Translations under genes and position numbers: made by a program
The notes under the pieces: model-generated
Databases searched by the model: none
Seen by the model: only the letters and a program-made list of their open reading frames with translations
What the model was told of the DNA's origin: nothing
NCBI GenBank assembly: GCA_023213395.1
Contig: CM041465.1
Location: 128,285,741-128,349,740 of the forward strand
Length of the DNA stretch: 64,000 nucleotides
Reading direction: 5' to 3'
Source: Cycas panzhihuaensis
Lineage: Eukaryota; Cycadophyta
Part shown: positions 1-12,299 of the stretch, in pieces
Layout: each line of letters starts with the position of its first letter
Position numbering within the stretch: the stretch's first letter is position 1

Positions 1-2394
1 CCAAGGGGCTACTAGGATGTCAAGTATATGTGTGTATATATGTATGCAAGGTGCACAAAATGATGTGAGTAAAGTGCTTCAATCAAAGTAAACCTTTAGC
101 TAAGAAACAATCTCCAACCTCTTCGATGCAAGTAAGACAAGAGAAAAGGACAGGGATGGTTAGCCTTAGAAGGCTAACCCTCCAATGCACACACCTCCAC
201 ACTATCCAAGCATGTAAATTGTAAATCCATGTAATCTAATAGTAGCCAAAAGTGTGGGAGATAGGTTGCACAAAGGTTGTAAATGTTGCCGATGTTGTAA
301 AGGTTACGATGTGCAACTTTTGCAACTTAAGGCTAAGCCAACACCCAAAAATGATGTATGGTAAGACTAAGATCCAGAAACTCTACCCATGTAAGGTACC
401 CAGGGCTAGAGCTAGCACAACAATGAGATGTGTATGCTGCTACCAATGATAGCCTCTCTTCCAAGAGCTCTTTGGTAGCCCAAGGGAAGCACAAAAGAGG
501 AAGGGGAAAAGGGGAGAAGCGGGTTGCCCTTGAGGAGAAGGCCTTATTAGGTGCGGAACTTGCCTTGGCTCCTTTCTCTTGCCCTTTTGGGACATCTCCT
601 CACAATCTCCTTGGAGAAAACAAGAGAGAGCAGGAAGGTAGGAAGGACAGATAATGAAAAATGGAGGGGATGCCTCCTATAGTAGATGGAAAAAACTAAG
701 AAAAAAATATATACAGGGTATTCTAATCTTTTTTAAAAGAACTTAAAAGGGACAAAATGAAATATGAATGGAATAGCACCTATTATGGATGGATTGGGAG
801 TAAATTTGCCTAAGACAATGATAGAGGAAGGTAGCCTTACAAGGTTTGTAGGTGGAATCCTATATAGGCTATGAAACTTGAAGGAAAAACTTGATGAAAT
901 CTGATACTTATGCATGGAAGTGAGCCTTGTAGCACATCTTTCTTGGAGAAACTTTGTCTCAGGCCTAGTGTTGTAGATCTAAGCTACAGAGGGTTGATCT
1001 TATGCTGGGACACAGGTGTGCTAGATGTTGCAGGGAACTTCTATAGAAAATCACCTATGAAAGTAAAAGAGGAGAGGAGAAAAAGTGAAGGAAGAGGAAG
1101 AAATCAGGTCTTTTTTGGGTTTTATACCAAACCCTAGCTCAATTGGGTGATTAGGGTTAGGCTAGGACTTAAGATATGACTTAGCCACATGGTAATTTTG
1201 TAATAAATTTGAAATTATCCATGGTAGATTTTTAAAAAATGGTTTATAAGAGTCACCCCGTAGTAAACTTCATGGTACTATGAAGTCTATCGCAGTATTA
1301 CGATATTCTTCATGGTGCAGTGAGAGAATGAAAAAATAAAAGGAGAAGAGAGAGTTGAGAGCCCTAAAGGAAGGTAAACTAGGCCTAAGAGGGCCTGACC
1401 CTCTGTCCAAATGGCTAGGGACAGTCATGAGGAAGAAATGACTTATACCGGATGGGGCACCGGAGAGATAGGGTTCCCAAGAAATTGGCAAATGGGTAGG
1501 AAGATACCAATCACACCTAATAAGGTGCTAAGAGCTATGATGTGGCAATGGGGGCTGAGCAGATCACATGGGCTAGTTAGTACTTGGGACAACATGGAGA
1601 TGCATAGGAGGGTTATAAAGTGCAATTGGGATCCATGTCCTGAGATCGTTAGAGGCTAGAATAGTATCAAGCAATATGATCAAGCTAACAGATGCAAGAT
1701 GGTCACTCAAATGAATCAATCAATTATGCAGTGGAAAAAAGATGCTTCGATTTACCTTTCTAGAGAAATGACAAAGGCAAAGGATAAAAGCATACCTGCA
1801 CTTACTTGAGTTGACTTGCCAAAACCCATTCTTGGTAGCTGGGAAACACTACCCCCTTGGTAGTAGAACCTCGTTGCTTAGAGGTGTAATGTGACAACGA
1901 ATGCTGGCAACATAATGTTAGTGACATATATGTGTACAAACAAATATAATAATGGTGCGAGCCAAGGGCAATGACGAGTGTCATGGAGAAACACATGGGT
2001 ATGGAGGCAAGGGCAAGACAACATAGGGGTTGCCTATATGTCATCCTATAGTCGACTGGCGGTGATGGCGGATGAGAGGGATGCCCCTATCATAGGAGTA
2101 CAAGAGAAGGGTCGTGATGACCATACACAGGATCAAATAGATGTCGTGAATAAGGTGTTAAGTACATAAACAGGTTAAAACTAGTGGGGGTTATATGCTA
2201 AGAGAGGTTCTAAGAGCAAGGGAATAAACCTAGTGGTTGCTATAGTTTAACCTCATTAGCAATTGGCTTTCTAAGGTGCAAACGGATCATGATATGAAGG
2301 AAGAGATAACTTAAGATTTGGGTGCCTGGGCAACTAGACAAGTCTCTCAAGGGGGGTCACTAAGAAGGGGGAGGTGACGCTCAAGGATGAGATG
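1..2394. other. No recognisable gene; GC-richer intergenic DNA
   Basis: I see no conserved protein, RNA gene or terminal repeat here. Short open frames occur on both strands, for example 430-654 (+) and 1411-1659 (+), but none shows a family motif. Base composition is visibly richer in G and C than the next 50 kb, and CpG dinucleotides survive. The DNA is therefore either younger than, or differently methylated from, the AT-rich elements downstream. It may be the unrecognised part of the repeat that contributes the RNase H remnant at 2395-2769. Confidence 0.5.
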
Positions 2395-2769
2395 AACTAG
2401 GCTATCTGCTTCAGTGTTGAGATCCCAAGGAATGCGTCAGATGTCAATGGAAGGAAAATAAGCCAACAAGGACCCAACGGTCAACGCGAGTGCTCTCAGG
2501 CATCGGCACTACACTTGGTAGACTAGGGTGAGATGGGATACCACAACCTAAGAGTCATAGAAGAGGATGATGGGTTCACAATGGAAGTAAAGTACATCAA
2601 TGAGGGCCTGAATAACAACTATGTACTCAACTTCGTTATTGGTAAATTTGGGAAGGAAGATCTTGGAATGCATGAAGTCATATCCGAAAGGATCATGGAG
2701 AATCCACGCAGCTGTAGAAGGGCCTGGGTTACCATAGCTTCTTCCATCAGTAAAGTTGAATAGCATCAT
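2395..2769 (-). pseudogene. RNase HI domain remnant of a retroelement
   Basis: The minus-strand frame 2769-2548 begins with the RNase HI signature: TDG, then GNPGP, then TNNEVEY (normally TNNEAEY), ending in YDS. These supply the first Asp, the Glu and the second Asp of the active site. After a stop the same reading direction continues to PWDLNTEADSL near 2400, which resembles the closing R..N..AD.LA motif with the last Asp. The whole ~125-residue fold is thus present but interrupted. This type, with GNPGP and TNNEAEY, is found as the extra plant-type RNase H of Tat-lineage Ty3/gypsy elements and in some LINEs; I cannot tell which. No RT or integrase was recognised beside it. Confidence 0.6.
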
Positions 2770-3659
2770 CGATAGGACAAATTAAGGAGAAAGAGTGATG
2801 ACAGGATTGATGGACAAAAAGGGCTCAACATAGGGAAGCAGTTATAGGGGGACTTGAGCGATTATCAATAAAAGCTATGAAGGGAAGAAGGACCCAAGGG
2901 TGAGGCTACCCAGGGATGAGGAAACCAACTCAGTAGATGGGAAGGAAACGACGGTGAAAAGGCCCCTCTGGGGGATGCCAAAGGTCGCCAAAGGAAGCGA
3001 GACATAGTCCTAGATGGGGAGGGTGCTTCCTTTGGGAGCCCCAGAGGCACAAACAGGCAACAAAAATTGGTTCAAGATGGAAAAACAAGCCAAATGTGTA
3101 TAAACTCTAGTATATATGGAGGTGGTATGAAAATCAAGAAAAAAGGGGCCTCGCAAGGCCAAAAGGGGATGCTATAAATGCACCTAAAGGGTAAGGAGAA
3201 AAGAGGGCTATGGAGGCAAAATAAGAGACAGATGTAGAAGGCAAAGGTAATTAGGGGAGAGATATGGTCCCAAGGGTTATCGCATCAGGAGAAGCAGAGG
3301 AGGTGCCCATCGGGGCCCCCACTTATATAAGGAAAACTCGGCGAAAAGGGCATTCATTTTCATTGGCTCACGATGATTCAGAGCCCTTCTCCTTATGTAG
3401 TGGAGCACCGCCTAACTTTGGAGGCATGTAGGGGGAGATCAGATGATTGGATCAGGACGTGGGGACAGTAGTAGGACCAGAGAGATGAGATGGAGGTAGC
3501 GAGGTTGGATCCAATGAGTGTATCACACCTTATCCCAACCATTTTGTTGTTTGAATTTAATGAGTTTTTGAGGTTTCTTAGAGTAGTTTTTAGCCCATTA
3601 TGGGTAAATTAGGATCTCCTAGAGCCTGAATTAGGCCTAGAGAGAGGGGGGGCACTAGG
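2770..3659 (+). other. Unassigned; possible LTR-like promoter stretch
   Basis: No coding motif was seen. A good TATA-box-like string, TTATATAAGG, lies at 3323-3332, preceded by a CG-rich stretch and followed by a pyrimidine-rich leader. This layout is common in plant LTRs. No second copy of the stretch occurs in the window, so an LTR assignment is only a suggestion. Confidence 0.25.
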
Positions 3660-4002
3660 GCATTAGGTAATCCTGGTCTTAGTGGGCCTGAGTATGACCC
3701 ACCCAGGCAAAAATTTTAGGTTTTTTGGGTGGAAAACCCCCCTTTATGTGGGGGTATTACTAGCCCCACGACGAAGATCACGGTGCCACAAACTTTGCAA
3801 TGGGGCCACTGAGTTTGTACCAGAAACTCAACGGGGGCCCATGCTAAAGTCTGCAGTATCATCTAAAAGTTTGTGGCACCGCGATCTTCATCATGGGGCC
3901 AACAATACCTCCACATAAAGGGGGATTTTCCACCCAAAAAACCTAAAATTTTTGGCTGGGTGGTCCATACTCGGGCCCACTAGGACTAGGGCTACCTAAT
4001 GC
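3660..4002. mobile_element. Foldback / MITE-like palindrome with ~140-bp inverted arms
   Basis: The left arm starts GCATTAGGTAATCC at 3660 and the right arm ends GGCTACCTAATGC at 4002. The two arms are reverse complements over roughly 140 bp each, with C/T and G/A mismatches. They share the segments reading GATCACGGTGCCACAAACTTT (left) and its complement around 3870-3895. The ~60-bp centre contains its own small inverted repeat around TGAGTTT/AAACTCA. The element has no coding capacity; the frame spanning 3682-3918 is a by-product of the palindrome. The structure fits a foldback element or a MITE with long terminal inverted repeats. The target duplication could not be settled. Confidence 0.75.
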
Positions 4003-4117
4003 AATATCATGTTACCAACCTATTAAAATTTTAGCCTTCAAACCATTGTTGTCACATTATCTAATAATGACTGATTATTTAGACTTTCCATAACCGTGAC
4101 TACTCTTTAGAAAATCT

Positions 4118-4294
4118 AAAAGGAAAGTTCCCTTTACAAAGTTTGAGGGAAACTTTCCTTTACCAAATCTTAAGGGAAACTTTAATTTATAAAACTTTAA
4201 GGGAACTTCCCTTTAAAATTTTTGAAGGAATTTTCCCCTCACAAAGTTTGAGGGGAACCTCCCTTTAAAAAATGTAAAGGGAAGTTCCCTTTAA
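4118..4294. repeat. Seven-unit ~26-bp tandem array with internal dyads
   Basis: Seven units of 25-27 bp follow head to tail with the consensus AGGGAAACTTCCCTTTACAAA plus a short tail (AGTTTG or variants). Each unit carries a small palindrome (GGGAA.CTTCCC), so neighbouring units can pair as well. The array sits just after the foldback element and just before AT-rich DNA. There is no coding frame. Confidence 0.75.
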
Positions 4295-5858
4295 GTTGGA
4301 TTTAGATAAATCCCTTCAAATTGATTAATAGTAATTTAACATTTATATAAAATGTCTTTTGAAGATATGCATTCTATAAATATATTTTTGAGCTTGAAGA
4401 CCCAGGATGTATATGAGAGTACCTCAAATATGAGGACCCCAAAAAATGTAATAATTACAATTATAAGTATAGATGAGGCCTAATTTAGGGATTATTGATA
4501 AGAAATATATAAGTTTAAAAAGAATTGATCAATATATTTTTCAACTAGGGACTCAGAAGAATATAGTTTTTGTGGCAATTTTCATGAAGTCTAATTTATG
4601 AATCAAATCATATTTAATGATATATATATATTGGGATGGATTAATAATACTATAGAGCAGATAATTATATGACAATGTAGTATGTTTCACACTTGTATGG
4701 TACATAAATAAGACTAGTCATTTCAAGTTAGTCGTAGTAGCATCATATGTGTATAACACTATGCTTAAGAATGCACAAAGATTAATAGTCTACATAATTA
4801 TTAATAAGTACATTATAACTAGGGTTAATGGTAGTGGCATTAGATGTAATGGATGCAATTATAAAGGATTATGCCCTCTCTTTGCATAAATAATACCTCT
4901 CTCTTTATACAAAGGTTAATTAATTATAAATTATCACTTTCATTCATTAAAGAATAACTCAATTACTTGGGTTGCCTTTAGTTTCTTTATTTTTTATTTG
5001 TATTTCTATTTTATATCCTTCTACAACTATAGGTAAAAAATTTGATAACCATTATAATTATCTATTATAGCTTGAATTACCATATATGAATATTATTTAT
5101 AGACTACATATTAAAAATTTTGCTTTACTCTATAGTTTGCTCATTGAATCTCAAATTTGATGTTGTAGTATTATTCTACATCTTATGGTAGGCTCGTGGA
5201 CGTAAAAGATTATAGAAACAAAGCTTAAAAGACTAAGAAAATTTCCCTTTAAACTAGAGAAATTCTCAAGCCTATACAATTATTTTTCTCTATGAGTTTA
5301 TGCCCACTTCAAATCTAACTCTAGATCTAACTTCTTGACAAAGAGATAGCTTTACCATGCGAGAAAAAAACTTAAATACATTCTAAAGAATGCAAAAATC
5401 ATGTCAAAATGTAGATATAATTGTTAGTAAAATTAGCAATCTATGATCAATTCTTCCATTAAAATAGGCTTCAAAACGCTTAATTTATCATCCCCATAAG
5501 GCTATCTCAGTATCTCTTTCCTTAATGTAATATTAAGAGAAGAAAGCACTACTAGATATCCTTAGACCCTCTTGTTGATAGGATGGCATTCCTCTAATCA
5601 AACCCAAATAATCATATGTACACCATATTTAATATGGAAAATTCATAAATGGGAAAAACCACCTCTAAATATATGAGATCTCATATTAAGAAAGAATAAT
5701 AAAGTATCCTCATAATGAGTCACCCTACCCTTACAAGGAGGATTAGGTGATATAAATTTCTTGATAATAAATATTGGTCTTATATAAATATATCATAGTA
5801 TTATCATCCAATTATATTTCACTATTACATCAACCTATTTAATCATATATATTGGAAT
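4295..5858. other. AT-rich DNA without recognisable features
   Basis: No protein motif, terminal repeat or RNA gene was recognised. This is the left flank of the Tat-like element. It may be the downstream part of the minus-strand gypsy remnant found on the other side (26292-33080), but I could not show this. Confidence 0.4.
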
Positions 5859-8136
5859 TGTTTCACTAAAACCTAGCCCTCATCACTATTAATAGGTTTC
5901 TTATATTCTTTCATATGAAAATGATTGATTTAAGGATTGTTTCATATTGTATTAGGCCATGTTTTAATGAAATGTTAGAATTATTTTGGTAGATGATGTA
6001 TGTTGAATGATGATGGGTGTATTATTATGTTATCATCTACCGATGACGAGTAACTATGCCATTAAATCTTCTTTTCACAATTATTCTTATTTATTTCTTC
6101 CTTTAAAACATCTTGTTTCATACTTTTATCTTGATTTCACCCTTAGATTATCTTTTTTAATCAATTTTTAGGCTAGTGCTTATTATTTTCATCTCTTTTG
6201 GGCTATTTTTCTCATTAATAAAACTATTTATACTAAAATTTATTAATAAAAATCATTTTTTGACCTTTTAATGAGTTACGTTTATCTCCTTATTCATTGT
6301 ATTTTTAGTCCTTCCAAAAATGTGATTAATCATATTTTATGAATAAAGTCATGTTTTTCATTTAACTAATCACATTTTTTACTATCATACATGTAAAACT
6401 TTTCGAGCATATTAGTTTTCTATATGCTACCACTAAGATTTGATAAAAACCAACCCTAATCGTGCCCAGAACTAATGAAAACCTAATTATCTACTATCAT
6501 TTAAAGTTTGTAAGATTAGAGATCAAGATTTTGGAAGTTTTTCTTGAGATTTTTTTAGAGATTTTACTACTGTTGTTTGGAAAGCTTTTCGTAAAGAAAA
6601 AAGAGTGAAGTCAGGAGAAAGATTTTGGAGATTTGATTACTATTTTACTTCTACCTAGATTTCAATAATTGGTGATTTTTAGAATACTCAAATTCTTGTA
6701 AATTTTTTAGCTTCAAACTTCTTTTTCTTGGTAAGATCTTTCTTGTTATGAACTCTTATAATTCTTCTACTCTTTTGTGACTATTTATGCTTAGAATCTT
6801 TCCTTTTCTTCTTAGTGATATTTGAAGTTCCTTTGTATTTGTTTCCTTCCTTGGGAATTGGGTTGAAAGTTCTACCCTTTTTGGATAAAAAAGTGGTAGT
6901 CTACTATGAAGAATGGTTATCTCTTCCTTGAAAAGATAACTACTCTTTCCCATTCTTTTGCAACTATCCAAATCCCTAAAAGGCCCATGTTTATCTTGGC
7001 TTGTATATGGCTACCATTGAACTTATTATTCTTATACCTCTCCTTTTCCTTTGTTGTTTTTAAAGGATATTTTTAAAGAAGTTTGATTGCATAAAAGAAA
7101 GAAAACCATTCTAAGGTAGGAGCTTATTCAAAGGTAAAACATTATAGAAAGTTGCTAGTATTGCTCTTATTTAACTTTATTCCTTTCATTACTCTTTTGT
7201 TTTAAAAGGAAATATGAATATATGAATGATATATCTTTGATATGATTAGGTCATATGAGATTCAAGGATCCTTTAGTGTCCAAAAGATCCCATTTTTTAT
7301 AAGATCTCTTTATTTTTAGTCTATTGCTTATTTATGGATAATGACTTAGTTATGATTGATTGCATATAATCTTTGTGATTTAAATATCATTTATAGTAGC
7401 AAAAATATATCTTTAATATCTCTCTTTTTCTCTTGAAATCATTTTCCAAAATAGAAGATAGCATGTGATTGAAAGCAAAAGCTTCACATAAATATTGCAT
7501 GTTGTTGGATTTCTTGTTGATTTACATATATAGTTATATTTCACGCTCATTCTTCTTTATTGAAAAAGTATGCATTACATCTAAAGGAAAGAGTTTCTTT
7601 ATATCATTTTAGTGTGCTTTATTTTATGAAAAGAATAAAGAAAAAAATATTACATACGTATTTTATTTTTTTATTTGTGTTATAAAGAAGGTGTATAGAT
7701 CTTACAATTTTATTATTTGCTCTTGTGATATTATTTTATTAAAAAAGTAAATTAAAATAAAATAAAAAGGAGAGAAAACCCTTCCATCACTTAACCCTTT
7801 TTTATATTTTAGTAAAACTTAAAAGATTAAAAAAATAGAAGGAAAGGAGTCCCTAGGTAGGACATAAGACATATTATCAGTATAATCTCGAATTCAGAAC
7901 TCCTCTATTTGATTATGTAGGCTAGTGGATTCAATCACCCCCTTCCATCCTAGCCTTTCGTTACTTCATTCCTATCTTAATTAAATAGCATAATTAAGTG
8001 GAGACTCCTTTTTAGGAGTTGGAAAAGGTGGTCCCTTAGAATATCTTAGGCTTCTTGTCTCTTAGCTTAGACTTAAAATAGAGGAAACATACTGCTAGTT
8101 AAGAGATATTTGGTTTAGATCCAACCGAAGCATGCA
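5859..8136 (+). repeat. 5' LTR of the Tat-like element
   Basis: Starts TGTTTCACTAAAACC and ends around GCATGCA. It aligns along its whole length to 23945-26221, with frequent C/T and G/A differences and small indels. At ~2.28 kb it is long for an LTR but normal for Tat-group elements. The first base pair TG is intact here, whereas the 3' copy has TA. Confidence 0.85.
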
Positions 8137-8143
8137 ATCTTTC

Positions 8144-8161
8144 TGGAAACCATAATGGGAA
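8144..8161 (+). promoter_or_regulatory. Candidate primer-binding site, strongly decayed
   Basis: TGGAAACCATAATGGGAA begins a few bases after the LTR end, where the primer-binding site must be. Its spacing and the TGG...GGG pattern recall the tRNA-Asp type site of Tat/Athila elements (TGGCGCCGTTGCC...), but only about half the positions agree. Confidence 0.3.
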
Positions 8162-8561
8162 TTACCATTTATTTTCTTATTTAGAGTGATGGAAACTATA
8201 ACACCCACTCCCAGGTGATCATTGAGACTTCAAGGTCTCCCACTTGATTTTTCAATATAACCCTCACATTCCACTCATGAAGTTTCATCTTCCTACATTG
8301 ATTCTTTGGAGCATTACATATATGATACTTATGTTTATCCTTTTAAGATTCAACCTAACTATATGAGATACCTATAGAGTAAGGGTACTCAGAACCTTCT
8401 CAATTCCATAGTGAGGCTTCATTTATAAATCCTTCTTTTCATAAGAAGAAACACTCCTCGCTCAAGCACATTAATCATATTTTGAGTTATTTCTTATTAG
8501 GGTCCCTATTCCTCTTCACATGCTTAGATGTTAGGATCCTTTCTATCCAGAGACTCATGAC

Positions 8562-10390
8562 ATGGTATCCTCTCCATAACATCATTAATTTGATCCATTA
8601 TATGAGGAGTATAAGTCAATTTAAGTTCAGCCTTTAGTTGCTTTAGATGCCATTTCATCTCCCCTAGCTTCCCATCCTCCTTCACCAAGACCTCATTCTC
8701 CTCCTTTAGAGAAGGTGGAAGATCATAAGTTAGTTCATTCTTAGCCCCTTCTTTTGCCTTCTAGCTTACATGTCTAGACCCATTCTCCTTGTATGGTCCC
8801 TTCTACACATGAGGGTATCTCTACTATTCCCATCTAAGGTAACCTTAGTTCTTCTCATGCTCCTACCTCTTACCAAATAAGTTTACCTTCATTAAAGTCA
8901 CAACCTATTTGTTCCTATTCCACTAGGGTTTCCCCCTCTTATCTTGTCTCATCTTTAACCCAATTTCCAATTTATTTATCTCATAGAGTTATGATATAAG
9001 GTGTTAGACCTTATACCACTTCTCCTAAAGCACCTAATGTAGCCCCTTCTTCCCAACATATCTCTCATACTTATCTCATTCATCCTTATGATTTAGTTAG
9101 TTAATCTCAAGTTTTGGGGCTTGCAAACCCTACCTCCTCATCACATGTTCTTAGATCCAACCCACAACCAATCCTTTTTCCTTTATTTAATCATGTTCTT
9201 CCTCAATATCTTATGCCACAAACCAATTATGTGGTTAATGTTGTAGCTTGGTTTAATCCTTCATCTACTCTTCTATCCCATTCTTTTCCTTAATATAAAA
9301 AATAATAACCCATTCTTTTTACAACTCCACTTCCATCATCCTTGCCTCAATATACCACTACATTGAGGCCAAGGAAACCTTTTTTAGGTTATAGAAAGTC
9401 TCCTTTTCTATGTAAGGTCCTTTTATCCCTCATACCTCCATTCCTTCCTAAGTTACCTAAATTTTTGGGTGACTCTTCCCAAGACCTTGCCTCTCACATA
9501 TAAGCATTTACACTTGCTTATGTAGATTTTATACCGTATGATTATGTCATAATATCTTTATTTCCTAAATCACTTCAAGGTGATGCCTTAAAATAGTTTT
9601 ATCAACTTCCCTCAACTTCTATACTCTTATTTCAACAATTAGTTTATTCCTTTATTAACTATTTTGATATAACAAGATCATTTAAATCTAGTATCAAATC
9701 TATTTTAGCTATTTAAAAAAAACCATGATGAAACTTCTAAGTACTTTGTGACAAGGTTTTAAAACTAAGTACATGCATTCCATTCACGTATTGATCCTAG
9801 TCTCCTATTTGATTTGTTCACTAATGCTTTGATGCCACACATACATCTTAAAGTTCTTAAGCTTGAACCTCAAACTTGTGAAGAAGCTATTGATCATTGT
9901 TTAGATTTAGAAATATTTAAGATTTAGGCAAGTATTAAGAAGGTTGGTAAACATGTTTTCTCTAAAAATGTTATTCAAACAACTAAGGCTTCCCATCTTA
10001 AACCTACCTATAATTACTTAACTTCTTTCATTATATCATTAGAGTATGCAATCAATATTAAGTTATGTATTGATGGTCCTTCTTAAAATCAACTATCTGA
10101 AGAAATAAAAATAATTCATCTTACTGAAGGAAGGAAGAAATAAGTTCCTCTTCCACCTCCTCTTTCTTTTAGAATGATAAAATGGTATTTACACCATCAA
10201 ACTGATGCTCATGATAGAAGTGAATATCATATGGTTCAAGCTATGATACAGAATACAAATGTTCAATCAAACCATCCCTCCAAAACCTCTCAAGATCAAA
10301 TGATTCATAAATATCCCTTACCTTGTCATAAAGACAAGATAAACAAGGATGAAAAGAACAAAGGAAAATATGTTCAAAATGATTAAGATG
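8562..10390 (+). pseudogene. gag of the Tat-like element
   Basis: A plus-strand frame starting near ATG 8562 runs through a Ser/Pro-rich N-terminal part to a capsid-like region at about 9440-9920. That region has LPKFLGDS, an Ala-Tyr helix region and SLQGDALK*FYQLP, equivalent to the usual SL.G.A..WF..LP. A His/Cys-type stretch follows (KWYLHHQTDAHDRSEYHMV, 10180-10240), equivalent to the Tat gag motif with YH...H. Gag would coat the RNA in cytoplasmic particles. Stops are mostly TAA/TAG at expected Gln codons, and the W of the WF motif has become TAG. The start is inferred from the first in-frame ATG after the leader. Confidence 0.7.
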
Positions 10391-10839
10391 ACTCTTCTAG
10401 TTCTGATTCTTCTAAGAATATTACTACCCCCCCTAACCCTTCAACAAAATAAACTAATAATCAAGCTCGCCCACCTCTGAAGGTGGTGAGACTAAGAGAA
10501 CAATTAACATAGTAGAGATAATAAAGAGTGTAGGTCCATCTAGATCACTCGATGATTCAATGGCAAAGAACCCTGACTCTTAATCTCTTATACCCTATGT
10601 CCCATCAGGTTTAGGTCCATTCCTTCTAGTATAAAGGATGGATCATTATCTTTGGTCAATGAGTTAAAGACCATTCCTACTAGTATTTCAGTCATGGATT
10701 TACTTAAGTGTAACCTTAAGCAATATTAGCTCTTATTTGATGTGTTGGGAGTTCTTATTATAGTCTCTTCATCTACTTCTATACTTTCTCTCGACCTATC
10801 CACCTTACCTAATCATACCACTCATTCTCTAAATGATAT

Positions 10840-11200
10840 ACCTCTACTTTATATTGAGATAATAAAGGATGGCATTAATATCAAATAAGTCATCATTGAT
10901 AAAGGATCATCTGTTAATATAATCCCTTTTTTTCTTATTAAGGACTTAAAATTTTCAGTCTTTGATCCATGTGAATGGATTTATCTAGGATACAATAAAA
11001 ATTAGAAAGTACCCCTTGGTTAAGTCACTCTTCTTTTTACTCTAGAAGAAAAGATAATTCTCACTGAATTGATCATCATTAATCTTGATCTGGAGAATAA
11101 CATCCTTTTGGGTAAACCATGGATTATCCAAATGACTGCAATCTATTCTTTCCTTTTAGGAAACTTAGGTTCATTTATAAGGGACACTTAAAATTTGTAA
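10840..11200 (+). pseudogene. Aspartic protease of the Tat-like element
   Basis: The frame contains VIIDKGSSVNIIPFFLI, which is the retropepsin flap-side motif VLVDTGSSLNILP with DTG changed to DKG. Downstream is LLGKPWIIQMTAIYSFL, matching the Tat-group LLGRPWIH..GAV.STL. The protease would cut Gag-Pol. The active-site Asp is still encoded, but the Thr after it is Lys and several stops interrupt the frame. From 11200 to 12300 a Ser/Thr-rich linker with residual open frames (11364-11558 and 12007-12261) joins it to RT, as is usual in this group. Confidence 0.7.
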
Positions 11201-12299
11201 AGAAAAAACAAAAACCTATTAAATAATCAGTTCCACTTGTTGAGACCTTTTTTGAGCTTGGTGAGTCATCAAACTCTTTAGAGTTTTCTTCCAATCATTA
11301 GTTTTAGGCTAATACTTTGTCATTAAATTTCCTTATAGTCACGGAGAAGTAAAGGATGTTGATTTGGTGGATATTATCCCTATTTCATCAGGTCCCTCAT
11401 CTACTACTTGGTCTTTAGGTTTGACTTATCAATCTTTAGTTTCCTTGTCTTCTTATAATGAAGAACCAACTTCACATCCTACTATATCTTATGAGGAAAT
11501 GCCTATGATCAAAACTATTGATATGAATATTCCCTTTCCTATTCAAAGCTATTTCTAATAGGTTTTGTATTTTCTTTTGATAGTGAATGCTTTAGTTTCT
11601 TCCACAATGAATTCTTTTTTGATTTGTCATACACTTTCTCTTTCACATGACGTGCCTGTTAATACTACACTTATATTCTCTTGATCTCCTCTTTTTACTA
11701 TGGTTGAATAGACATGAGAAGAAGATGTTGTTGCATCAGCATCTAGACTTAGAATTAGTTAGTGAGGATATTAATTCACTTGATACATTTTAATGGAATC
11801 AAAGTACTCCCACTCAAGTATAGGAAGTGAATTTGGTTTTGACTATTTCCTTTCCTTCTCGTTTCTAAATGGATCTTTCTCCATTATCCCTTATCTTGAT
11901 GTCTTTATCTAATCAATATCATCATTTTTATCATTAAGAATTTGAGTAAACCTTTATACCAATTTGGGAATTTATTGATAGGCCTATTCATTTCTCTCAA
12001 GTCTATTTGATTATTGCATTTATTCCTACTTGCCTAAACTCTTTGGTTAATTCTCCTTTATATTTTAGGCCTTCTACTTTGTCTACTGATTTACCAAGTA
12101 ATCTACTCCTTGTTAATCTTTTCCACCTTGATCACATTGAAAATGATGAGGTAATTCTCAAACATCTAATAGGATCATCTCCTAATCTTCCCTCTAGACA
12201 TCATAGGTTGGTCTTTTTAAAAGTAATACAGCCTGATTCACCACTAGTTAATCATTCCTAATGCCAGGAGGTAGTTTCTCTTGTAGAGTTTACCCCTCC

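Noticed and set aside
1148-1165. TTAGGGTTAGG resembling a plant telomere motif
   Set aside because: Only about one and a half units, not an array.
3682-3918. 78-codon plus-strand ORF
   Set aside because: It lies wholly within the foldback palindrome and has no family motif.
4085-4300. CRISPR-like array
   Set aside because: The repeats follow head to tail without unique spacers, and the organism is a plant.
8500-8820. Antisense open frame of ~90 codons with coiled-coil composition near the Tat-like gag start
   Set aside because: The plus strand in the same register is the Ser/Pro-rich gag N-terminus, with stops only at Gln-derived codons. The antisense openness is its mirror image.
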